Assembly (NCBI RefSeq): GCF_018219455.1
Contig: NZ_CP056122.1
Location: forward strand, 2,728,001 to 2,792,000
Direction of reading: 5' to 3'
DNA: 64,000 nucleotides
DNA from: Moritella sp. 5
GTDB taxonomy: Bacteria; Pseudomonadota; Gammaproteobacteria; Enterobacterales; Moritellaceae
Shown: one piece after another, positions 55,916 through 64,000 of the stretch
Layout of the letters: each line of letters begins with the position of its first letter
How positions within the stretch are numbered: position 1 is the first letter of the stretch
Made by a program: the position numbers and the translations under genes
The notes under the pieces: model-generated
Database searches by the model: none
What the model saw: the letters and a program-made list of their open reading frames with translations, nothing else
Told to the model about the DNA's origin: nothing

Positions 55916-56893
55916 TTAATAACCCATAGACTTGAGGTAGTCACCAGCTACGCTATAAAATCCTTTTAATTCCTCTGCAGTTAATTCCGATTGCCACTGT
56001 TCATCAAGTTTGATCACTTCACTTAAATCCAAACGCATACCATTTCCAACAACGTGATGCTCAACAGTTTTGAAATCCAATCGTTTTTTCGTAGGATCAA
56101 CACCGATAAATTCAAAAATTCGATCTAAGGTATTACCTGTATTTTTACAAATATCTTCATAATAAACTTTAATCCATTTATCTTGATCCATGGTTGCTAA
56201 TAAAGCCTCGGATTCCTGATTGCTACGGAGCCATTCTCTAGCCGCAGCAGAAATAGTACGTCCTTGCTCTTGAGTTTCACCACTACCACCACCACGTAGT
56301 TTAGGGTCTTTCGCATCAGCGTATTTAGAAGGATTTTTGTAAGCAAGCGATACACCTCGTCCATCGCGTATTACCCAGATAACCCTTACATCCAGATCTT
56401 CATTTTTAAGCAGATATTTAAGACGGATCCCAATTTTAGAGGAATCAACCACAGCTTGCGATCCAGTCTGCTCTATAATCGCGCTAACATAATCGGTAGT
56501 ACGTTGTTGTAGTTTTGGCGATTGTTCCCGCCATGTTGGTGACAATGATAATAGGCCATCTCTAAGCAATTCAATAAAAGGGGAACGCACTAATGGCTTA
56601 AACAAGTGCAACATATATGGTGTGGCATCAGTACGAATGTCCGTTCGGGCATTCGAAATACTGAAATTTTGTCCTTTATTCGCCATCTTATCGCTGATCC
56701 CACTCCAGAAAGAGCACTCATCAATAATAGTTTGGCACGAACACAGATAGCGCTCTTTTCCACCTAACCTAGGTGTCATTAACTCTCCAACACAGCACAA
56801 ATCTGGGTGCGCCCCTAATAACATAGCGGTTAGGGTGGTTCCTGAATGGCTGGCTGCAGACAAAAAAATCAACTTTTGTTTTTTAGTGGACAT
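55916..56893 (-). CDS. PAPS-dependent sulfotransferase
   Basis: From the chosen ATG the protein has 325 residues. It carries the 5'-phosphosulfate loop SHSGTTLTAMLL near the N-terminus and the 3'-phosphate region VIWVIRDGRGVSLAYKNPS, both typical of sulfotransferase family 1/3. It would move sulfate from PAPS to a sugar hydroxyl; its glycan-locus position suggests a sulfated exopolysaccharide. An in-frame TTG at 56902 is an alternative start. Confidence 0.85.
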   Translation of the reverse strand: MSTKKQKLIFLSAASHSGTTLTAMLLGAHPDLCCVGELMTPRLGGKERYLCSCQTIIDECSFWSGISDKMANKGQNFSISNARTDIRTDATPYMLHLFKPLVRSPFIELLRDGLLSLSPTWREQSPKLQQRTTDYVSAIIEQTGSQAVVDSSKIGIRLKYLLKNEDLDVRVIWVIRDGRGVSLAYKNPSKYADAKDPKLRGGGSGETQEQGRTISAAAREWLRSNQESEALLATMDQDKWIKVYYEDICKNTGNTLDRIFEFIGVDPTKKRLDFKTVEHHVVGNGMRLDLSEVIKLDEQWQSELTAEELKGFYSVAGDYLKSMGY

Positions 56894-56961
56894 AATAATC
56901 AATACTCAAATTTTTATTTAAATTAAATTATAACTTCAGATGATAGGACTCCAGTAAACGG

Positions 56962-58116
56962 TTAATTAGGATGAACGCTATTACTATTCATCAACTCCTG
57001 ATACACAGAAAATGTACGCTTGGCGACGCTTTGGGCATGGTATTGCGAAAAAGCGAACTCTTTTGCGTTCTTCCCCATCGTTAATCTTAGTTGAACATCA
57101 TCCAATATCATTTTAAATTTATTAGCAATATTATTTTCATCCAAAGGATTAATTAAAAAACCAGTTTCACCGTTACGTACCATATACGGCATCCCGCAGC
57201 GGTTAGAAGTGACAACTGGTACACCGACAGCCATTGCTTCTGCAATTCCCATCGGGGCATTTTCACTTAACGAAGCTAAGGCATAGATCGAAGCCTGACC
57301 AAGCTCTTTTTTTATTTGAAATACCGATAGTCGACCCAATAATTTAATATTGTCATACAAATTGTTTTCTTTAATATAATTATTTAACGTCTCTGCATAC
57401 TCATTATTAACCATTTCACCAGCAATTCTAAGCTCAATGTCATACCCTATACGCATAAGTAAAGCTGTTGCTTTGACTAGAATAAGTGTATTTTTTAACG
57501 GTGATATCATCGAGGATGTAAAAATAACCTGCTTATTTTCATTCCGTTCCACAGAAAAAAAATCGTCAAAAATTGGATTTGCAATATCGTAAATAGTTGC
57601 AGAAGAAACAGATGATACTTTTTCCCGTACATGAGGATTAATAGATATTATGTTTTTTTGAGCAGCCCAACTGCGTTGTTCAATTAATTTCCAAACTTTG
57701 GACCTCAACCAACAAAACCGACTAGATGAAAAAAGTGTATTTTCATAGATAAAACCATGTACGGTAAACACTTTTGGAATAGATAAATCATTAAGCATAA
57801 TACCGTAAGTATCATGTACATGAATTAAATCTGGTTGTAAACTTTGCACATAACCAGCAACCAACCCCTTACTTTTCGTCACGGCATTAAACAGATCACT
57901 ACCTTTAGGTTTAGGTAAGCGATGAATAGTCACTTTCCCCCAACTATTTTGAGTTATTTTCTCTGTTTGCGTACAAAGGGTAACAATCTGAATATCCAGT
58001 TCAGTGTATGCAGATAGTGAATTAACCAAATTAACACTGACAGCCTCTACACCACCAAAAGGGTGATTAACATCAAGAGGAAATTGTGTGACAAAAGCGA
58101 GTTTTATTGATTTCAT
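56962..58116 (-). CDS. GT4-family glycosyltransferase
   Basis: The 384-residue GT-B protein has HPFGGVEAVSVNL near the N-terminus. In the C-terminal domain it has VKATALLMRIGYDIELRIAGE, then LSENAPMGIAEAMAVGVPVVTS with the E-x7-E nucleotide-sugar motif of retaining GT4 enzymes. It acts in the cytoplasm on a lipid-linked glycan. Donor and acceptor are unknown. It lies 11 bp after the next GT4 gene. Confidence 0.9.
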   Translation of the reverse strand: MKSIKLAFVTQFPLDVNHPFGGVEAVSVNLVNSLSAYTELDIQIVTLCTQTEKITQNSWGKVTIHRLPKPKGSDLFNAVTKSKGLVAGYVQSLQPDLIHVHDTYGIMLNDLSIPKVFTVHGFIYENTLFSSSRFCWLRSKVWKLIEQRSWAAQKNIISINPHVREKVSSVSSATIYDIANPIFDDFFSVERNENKQVIFTSSMISPLKNTLILVKATALLMRIGYDIELRIAGEMVNNEYAETLNNYIKENNLYDNIKLLGRLSVFQIKKELGQASIYALASLSENAPMGIAEAMAVGVPVVTSNRCGMPYMVRNGETGFLINPLDENNIANKFKMILDDVQLRLTMGKNAKEFAFSQYHAQSVAKRTFSVYQELMNSNSVHPN

Positions 58117-58127
58117 GAAAAGACCTG

Positions 58128-59255
58128 TTAAATTTGAGTCCCTAGATTATTAAATAGTGTTTCAAATCGCCCCATAACCTGATCAACGGAATGATGCTCT
58201 TGATAATAATCTCTCGCATTAGACGAATATACTTGCCATAAATCACGATCAGAACAAAGCTTTCGAATGCCTGAAATTAATTCATCTTTACTCGTTGCAC
58301 TTATCCCAAGTTTTCTTTTCTGTATTAAACTGTCCGGATCAAACGTAGAAACAATCGGTAAACCTTGGCTCCAAGCTTCCAAAAAAGTATTCGGAAAACC
58401 TTCATATTCTGAAGAACAACAAAATACAGTACTGGAATGATATAATTCGGGCATATCTGTACGTGCAACCATGCCTAGATAAGTTACATTAACCAAGTTT
58501 CTCATGGTATCCATTAACCCTTGTGAATAGGCGTCTTCTTTACCCGGGCTCCCTCCGACAACAAAATTATATTCAGGCAATTCAGAAGCGACTTGTAAAA
58601 ACATCTCTAAACGCTTACATTCGTGAATCCGAGCAGCCCAAAGTATCGTTGGCTTACCTTTATGCCATTTTAATGGTGAATATTGGCTGTCATCGGGTCC
58701 TAGGCAGGGCATTGGCATCATCGAAGAGTCAATACCGAAACCATGTTTTAACATGTTAACTTGTTTATTAGTTTGTGCAATTACCTCATTCGCATTTAAC
58801 AAACCGTATTTATAAAGCCAACGCTCTCTTAATGTTTTCATGATAGGCAAACTAGGATCAGCATCCATATCACTTGCTAATGAATATAAAAACTTTTTAT
58901 TATTAGCTTTACACCACATTGCTACCTGCCCGGTAATATATTCACCACAGTTTTGATAATACACATCGGCGCCTGCACGTTTCATAGCGCTTATTAAGCT
59001 AGTCCATCTTGGATGAAAAAAGCGAATACCAGGTAGGCCAGCATCTTGGCGGCAGGTTTTAATTACATGTACGCCATCAATAATTTCATCATCCCCTCCC
59101 CCTTCAATCCAAGTTAATAAGGAGACTTTATGGCCCTTTTTCACTAACCATTTTGCCATCAGGCTCGTTTGTCTTTCAACTCCGCCGATAGATCCCTGCT
59201 CTCCCCCCGTTACCGCGCCATATGCAAAATGAGCAACAAGACAAATATTAACCAT
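58128..59255 (-). CDS. GT4-family glycosyltransferase
   Basis: The 375-residue GT-B enzyme has an N-terminal GGVERQTSLMAKWLVKKGH block, a C-terminal LWAARIHECKRLEMFLQVA strand-loop, and CSSEYEGFPNTFLEAWSQGLPIVST with the E-x7-E motif. It resembles GT4 transferases of exopolysaccharide clusters. It follows the deacetylase gene by 35 bp, so the four minus-strand genes probably form one operon. Confidence 0.9.
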   Translation of the reverse strand: MVNICLVAHFAYGAVTGGEQGSIGGVERQTSLMAKWLVKKGHKVSLLTWIEGGGDDEIIDGVHVIKTCRQDAGLPGIRFFHPRWTSLISAMKRAGADVYYQNCGEYITGQVAMWCKANNKKFLYSLASDMDADPSLPIMKTLRERWLYKYGLLNANEVIAQTNKQVNMLKHGFGIDSSMMPMPCLGPDDSQYSPLKWHKGKPTILWAARIHECKRLEMFLQVASELPEYNFVVGGSPGKEDAYSQGLMDTMRNLVNVTYLGMVARTDMPELYHSSTVFCCSSEYEGFPNTFLEAWSQGLPIVSTFDPDSLIQKRKLGISATSKDELISGIRKLCSDRDLWQVYSSNARDYYQEHHSVDQVMGRFETLFNNLGTQI

Positions 59256-59290
59256 GACATTTAACCTTGAGTTTAATAAGTGATAAATAC

Positions 59291-60316
59291 TTAAAGATTA
59301 AGCAGGTAAAGAATCTCAGATACTGTTTTATTTGAAGGGAAATCAAGGCGTTTTAAATTCATTAAATCATCCTTTGATTTACACAAACCAAGATCAGTAG
59401 AAAAAGCAGCACGATAACCACATTCTTTTATTAGTTTAATCGCTAACTGATTATAGCTACCATTAGGATAACAAAAATATTGACATTTAACTGCAATCTC
59501 TTGTTCTATATGATCTTTAGAAGATTTAACTTGTGGTGACATTTGTGTTTCCGACAATCTTTCTAAACGAAAATGGTCCACAGTGTGGCTTGCAACGTCT
59601 AGTCGTCCCTGCACTACCACTTCTTGAAGCTGGGCCCATGTAGCAATAGCAGACCAATCATCATTTGCACAAATATCAGAAAGAGCCCTACCAGACTGTT
59701 GTTCAAGTATTTCAGAAAGCCCATTAAATAGCTCATTCATTTGAATCTCGTCAGTAAAATGATGCTTACAACAATCCCTAAAGTTTTTGTAACTCTTCTG
59801 CAAAACGCCACGAGAAGTTGCATCAAAGTAATACTTCTTCTTTTTATATTCAAGGGTGATCTTTCCCCCCATATTTTGTTGTAGTGCGTAGTCTAACCGG
59901 TCGAACCAAAAAGGTAGCCCAGAATCAATATGCCCAGTGACAACAAATAAAACAGGCTTAATACCAAATAATTCACAAATTGGTAAGGCATAATCAATAT
60001 TATTACGGTAACCATCGTCAAAAGTAATAAGCATCGCATTATCAATTAACGGCGCTTTTCCTGCTAATATATCAACCGCTTGCTCAATATTAATAAACTG
60101 ATAGTAACCAGACAAAATACTCAAAGTACGTTTAAATTCATCAGGAGAAAGCTGTTCGCGCAGTGGTTCCCAAGCACTTTTTGAGTGCTTTTTCATAACT
60201 CCATGTAGCATCAAAACACAAATTTTATGCCGATTTTTATAATGCCAAAATGATAAGATCCCCAACTTAGCTAAACAGTGCAATGCTATAGATTTAAAAA
60301 AATTATTACTTTTCAT
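59291..60316 (-). CDS. Polysaccharide deacetylase (NodB-homology, CE4)
   Basis: From the chosen start the protein has 341 residues. It has a TFDDGYRNN motif with the metal-binding Asp pair and SHTVDHFRL with the His pair, both typical of CE4 deacetylases. The N-terminus (about 1-25) may be a membrane or signal anchor. It would remove N-acetyl groups from a polysaccharide during export or lipid-linked assembly. The ATG at 60316 has GGAGGAG upstream. It heads the minus-strand operon. Confidence 0.9.
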   Translation of the reverse strand: MKSNNFFKSIALHCLAKLGILSFWHYKNRHKICVLMLHGVMKKHSKSAWEPLREQLSPDEFKRTLSILSGYYQFINIEQAVDILAGKAPLIDNAMLITFDDGYRNNIDYALPICELFGIKPVLFVVTGHIDSGLPFWFDRLDYALQQNMGGKITLEYKKKKYYFDATSRGVLQKSYKNFRDCCKHHFTDEIQMNELFNGLSEILEQQSGRALSDICANDDWSAIATWAQLQEVVVQGRLDVASHTVDHFRLERLSETQMSPQVKSSKDHIEQEIAVKCQYFCYPNGSYNQLAIKLIKECGYRAAFSTDLGLCKSKDDLMNLKRLDFPSNKTVSEILYLLNL

Positions 60317-60742
60317 CACTCCTCCATGAATGGCGAACATGTGAGTGCTTAACAGAAGTAAACCGTTCAACAGATGCTAAAACTATAACGGTGCAACTTT
60401 ATTTTTAAAGCCAACCTCCTGCCCGGCTAAATCACTAATGGAAGGATTGAACGACACAAAAAGCTATTATACGGGAAAGCTTGCTTCTGGAACCTTCATC
60501 AAAGCCCTTTAAAATAGTTCTAGGCTTATTCCAATTAGTTTAGGTTATACCTGAGTGAACTGCAGAAGCATCTAATCTAAATATTCAAACCATATAGCTA
60601 ACGCTTCAATTTTAGGCTTTAAACTGGGATTTATCTCATTTTGGATTATAATAAACATACTTTTCAAATACAAAATAAATGCAATATAGGAATAATCAAT
60701 TTATCTATTACTAAACATAAGTTATTTCCACACGGAGTAAAC

Positions 60743-62401
60743 ATGAATAGTTTATTAAGATACGTAACATATTGTATATTCATAATAATACTTTCAAAAA
60801 CTAGCGCCGTTTGGGCGTTTAACTATCCGGTAGGTATTCCTGATGCGTGGATTCCCCCTGATATTACAGCCCCTTTGTCTCCCTCACCTTGGACCTCAGA
60901 GATCACTAATATGTATTATATTGATGGCTCTAGTTCTAATTGCTCTGCAAAAATTACATATGGAACAATTACCAAACCAAGATGTACTTTTCCTTCATTA
61001 CTTCCAGCAGGCTCATATGTAGAGATACACGGAGGACCATATACTTATACAAACACAGCTTATTTCCACTCTGAAGGAACTAAATCTAAACCTGTATGGA
61101 TCATAGGTGCAAAAAATAATCTGGTAAAAATGCATCTTGTACTATCTGGAACATATTTATATCTAGATGGATTAAATATTGAAGGTGATAAAGGGATTTC
61201 AGCCCGACCTTATCAGAATAGACAAACAGATCATATATTGGTGCGTAATACTGTTATAACAGGTTCTGGTTCTTTTAGTGTTGGCACTACCGGCATTAAT
61301 GCAAACGGATTGTCTGGATTACAATTTGAAGGCTTCATCGCGTATAAGAATACGATATCGTATATGGGTGATTCGGAAGTCGCAGCTGAAAATGATCGGC
61401 ATGCATTGACAACTGGCAGTTATATTAATGATGTATGGCATTTGTATAACACGACACACCACAATGGTGGTGATGGAGTTCAATATTCCCATAGCGGCGT
61501 TGATAGTCACCACTTCTATTACGGAGGAAATACTAGCTATGATGAAGGTGAAAATTGTGTGGACATTAAGCAAGCAAATGATGTAATTATTAGTCAGAAT
61601 ACTTGCTCTAACATAGAGAGTTCATCATCCTCACAAGGATCTTGTATGGTGGTTCATTATGAACCCAGTAGAATCTGGTTTATTAATAACGATATATCTG
61701 AATGTGTTTACGGAATAAATTCTTCAGGAGCCAGTGAGCTACACGTTATCGGCAATAACATTCATGGGATGAGGGAAATCTCAGGAGAAAAACATCCCGA
61801 TATATCAACTTATCAATCAGGGGTAGGATTCATGGCGTACAATACGGGAAATACATACATTAGTAATAACACCATTACTGATGCAGTTCATGGTATTGCG
61901 TATCAAACACTTCCTGGATTCGAAGCCGATATTACAGGGAATATAATAGCAAATCTACGCAATGGCGAATTCTCAGGTAACAATGCATACGCAATTATCT
62001 TGAAGGGTGATGATACTGCAGTGGCTAATTCAAACATTGAAAATAGTTTGTTTTATAACCCTATTCGGATTTATGTGGATGGCAGAATACACACCGAACT
62101 CGCAACACTAGTGTCATCAGGAAAATGTAATGATAGCGTAAACAGTTGTGTAACCCAGAACCCATCTTTTTATAAAGATGGTCACACCCTAACGTTAGGT
62201 TCTCCTGCAATAAATGCTGGTAGTATTTCCAGTTCTTACACTGTTTTTAAAAATCTTTACGGCAAGGAGATAACCACAGATATACTTGGTAATAATCGTC
62301 CACATGATGGAGAATGGGATATTGGCGCGTATGAATACATAGGCAAGGGCGAAACGCCTAAGGCGCCTTCAGGAATTTCCATAAAAACATTAGATCCTTA
62401 A
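60743..62401 (+). CDS. Secreted right-handed beta-helix protein
   Basis: From the chosen start (CGGAG upstream) the 552-residue protein has a signal peptide (about 1-24, ending AVWA). Beta-helix coils with repeated N-x-I/V patterns (NISDN, NNTIT, GNIIAN) run through most of the length. The fold class covers polysaccharide lyases, epimerases and C5 mannuronan epimerases. I see no diagnostic catalytic motif, so the enzyme class is open. A position beside the glycan operon suggests action on its product. Nothing I could identify lies in 60317-60742 except a likely promoter pair for the two divergent genes. Confidence 0.78.
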   Translation: MNSLLRYVTYCIFIIILSKTSAVWAFNYPVGIPDAWIPPDITAPLSPSPWTSEITNMYYIDGSSSNCSAKITYGTITKPRCTFPSLLPAGSYVEIHGGPYTYTNTAYFHSEGTKSKPVWIIGAKNNLVKMHLVLSGTYLYLDGLNIEGDKGISARPYQNRQTDHILVRNTVITGSGSFSVGTTGINANGLSGLQFEGFIAYKNTISYMGDSEVAAENDRHALTTGSYINDVWHLYNTTHHNGGDGVQYSHSGVDSHHFYYGGNTSYDEGENCVDIKQANDVIISQNTCSNIESSSSSQGSCMVVHYEPSRIWFINNDISECVYGINSSGASELHVIGNNIHGMREISGEKHPDISTYQSGVGFMAYNTGNTYISNNTITDAVHGIAYQTLPGFEADITGNIIANLRNGEFSGNNAYAIILKGDDTAVANSNIENSLFYNPIRIYVDGRIHTELATLVSSGKCNDSVNSCVTQNPSFYKDGHTLTLGSPAINAGSISSSYTVFKNLYGKEITTDILGNNRPHDGEWDIGAYEYIGKGETPKAPSGISIKTLDP

Positions 62402-62470
62402 TAATTAAAAAACCACAACCTGAGTACAATATTATCGAATAACACGTTTAAATATTGTATATAAAAGTAG

Positions 62471-64000
62471 TTACTCAGCTAAATAAAAACCTGATGGAAA
62501 AATATTTCTTTTTTTAATTTTCATCCCTATGTATTCAGCACCCACAGGCGTGGTATGAGTATCATCAAAGTAAACAGGCAAATTGTTACCAGTTAAAATT
62601 GCGCACTTATTAGAGTCACATAAGGTACTCATAATGTCTATATATTCAAACCTTAAAACATCTTTGTTTTTATTGAATATATGACTTTGAAAATCAATAT
62701 TTACATTCTTATCATTCGCAATTTCATCAAATGCCGAAAGTTCAAGATCTACATCATTATAATGTGACTCATAAATTATTTTTTGGATCGATTTATTGAA
62801 TGACTTACCTCCGACAATATAAATAATAGCCTTTTCATTAGCCTCTCTAATGTTTTCAATCGACTGTATAACATATGGCATATTTTTATCTTTCCAAAGC
62901 ATCGATAAAATAATGATTGTCGCTTGTTCGACAATAGGGTCTTTTTGGATTCTTTCAATTTGATTTTTACATAGCTCTTCTGAAACATAGCCATTTATTA
63001 TATTTTCATTTATTTTAAATGACTCCTTTAAGCTATTTTCATCTATATAGAAAACCTCACAGCGCATTTTAACCATTCTCGATACTACATCGACATTCTG
63101 ACTAAGACCAGCACCATAAAGTGCATTTATAAAATCTCCCGATTGAGAGTCCCCTATTGTTAATACTTTATGTTTTACATCTTTGAATGATATTTTTTTA
63201 TCGAATTCGTGAACCAATTTCCATGTATATTCACTATGCCCATCCGTTGCCGGACTTATAATAACAGCATCAAAAATAGATTCTGGCATATCATAAAAAT
63301 AATTAGCATTATAAAAAATAGTCGTTGATAAGATACTCCCGATAAAAACCATGTGTAATGGTTTACATCTTAAATAACTAAAAGTACTATCAAAATCATT
63401 TCTTAAATTAATTTTCTCTATATACTTGTAACTCAAGAAACCCAATAACGTCGATAATGCAATACCTAAGTATACATACTCATCATTTAGTGAAAAATAA
63501 TAAATCCCTACAACTAATGGCCAATGCCACAAGTATATAGAATAAGACCATTCTCCCAACTTTTGAAATACAATATTATTAGTAATAAAACTATTATTTC
63601 GTTGCGCTTGGATAATAAGAAATGAACCTAAAACAGGAAATATAGCAAGATAACCCGGCCATGGGTTCTCTTTTGAAAAAAATAGATATGAAGTAAAAAT
63701 AAGAGCGACCCCAGTCCACTCAACTAATCTCTTTCTTTCTTCTTTAATCGTAAAAGGATAAAGATAGGCAATACCACCAACCATCATTTCCCATGCTCTT
63801 GTAGGTAATAGATAATATGCCGGATCAGGCTTGGCGTAGGTAACGACGATGCAAACAATAAAACCTAAAACTGTTCCAAGTATAATTATCGATTTTATAA
63901 TCTTTATAGATATAAACTTTCGCATTACGACAAGTGTCAGCGGGTATAACATATAAAATTGCCATTCTGCAGATAGTGACCAAGTGTGCAAGAGCCATTT
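62471..64000 (-). CDS. OafA-like acyltransferase with SGNH domain, N-terminus outside window
   Basis: The gene runs off the right edge; the frame stays open to base 64000. The visible 509 residues begin in the acyltransferase-3 domain (HTWSLSAEWQFYMLYPL motif). About eight membrane spans follow, then an SGNH-type esterase domain with GDSQSGDF (Ser) and the DDTHTTPVGAEYI Asp-x-x-His ending. Such two-domain proteins O-acetylate lipopolysaccharide or capsule sugars in the periplasm. It belongs with the glycan genes at 55916-62401. Confidence 0.9.
   Translation of the reverse strand, partial: KWLLHTWSLSAEWQFYMLYPLTLVVMRKFISIKIIKSIIILGTVLGFIVCIVVTYAKPDPAYYLLPTRAWEMMVGGIAYLYPFTIKEERKRLVEWTGVALIFTSYLFFSKENPWPGYLAIFPVLGSFLIIQAQRNNSFITNNIVFQKLGEWSYSIYLWHWPLVVGIYYFSLNDEYVYLGIALSTLLGFLSYKYIEKINLRNDFDSTFSYLRCKPLHMVFIGSILSTTIFYNANYFYDMPESIFDAVIISPATDGHSEYTWKLVHEFDKKISFKDVKHKVLTIGDSQSGDFINALYGAGLSQNVDVVSRMVKMRCEVFYIDENSLKESFKINENIINGYVSEELCKNQIERIQKDPIVEQATIIILSMLWKDKNMPYVIQSIENIREANEKAIIYIVGGKSFNKSIQKIIYESHYNDVDLELSAFDEIANDKNVNIDFQSHIFNKNKDVLRFEYIDIMSTLCDSNKCAILTGNNLPVYFDDTHTTPVGAEYIGMKIKKRNIFPSGFYLAE

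Overview
The window looks like chromosome of a low-GC marine gammaproteobacterium close to Moritella, Vibrio, Psychromonas or Shewanella. The evidence is the gene set: nap/NarQP nitrate respiration, a VC_2705-type sodium:solute symporter beside a CrbS/CrbR-like sensor pair, and a SypE-like regulator. Moritella is my best guess from protein character; no 16S rRNA or other phylogenetic marker is present. I saw no tRNA, rRNA or CRISPR array.

Layout. 1-130 is the tail of a cold-shock protein. 199-5729 (minus) is tamA-tamB for outer-membrane assembly. 5916-8113 holds a deoxynucleoside kinase and an RhlE-like DEAD-box helicase. 8251-19362 is a nitrate respiration block: moaBCDE, a SPOUT methyltransferase, a 44-aa membrane peptide, napFDABC, moaA and narQ-narP. 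It combines the molybdoenzyme, part of the cofactor pathway and the nitrate sensor, with CRP-, NarP- and FNR-like sites ahead of napF. 19475-21130 holds a LON-domain protein and a YvcK-like factor.

21102-27272 (minus) is a six-gene, tightly packed operon: STAS protein, lipoprotein, SLBB polysaccharide-export protein, degenerate CpsD-like ATPase, an RsbW-kinase/receiver/PP2C fusion and a free Hpt protein. It resembles the regulatory and export core of the Vibrio fischeri Syp system without glycosyltransferases, and is the most interesting system here.

27387-34823 appears to be a decayed P2-type integrative element. It has a truncated tail/baseplate module at the left, an ArsR/ArsP resistance pair and a thioester-domain PEP-CTERM-like surface protein in the middle, and a P2 C-like repressor plus P2-like integrase at the right. 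A 16-bp direct repeat, lying in the sucD terminator, is the proposed attachment core.

34881-46045 is the TCA-cycle block: sdhCDAB-sucABCD (minus) and divergent gltA (plus). 46164-55827 is a carbon-sensing and uptake block: SSS-family hybrid histidine kinase, LuxR-type response regulator, exonuclease, DUF294/CBS protein and a two-subunit sodium:solute symporter. 55916-64000 is part of a surface glycan locus: sulfotransferase, two GT4 glycosyltransferases, polysaccharide deacetylase, secreted beta-helix protein and an OafA-like acyltransferase cut by the window end.
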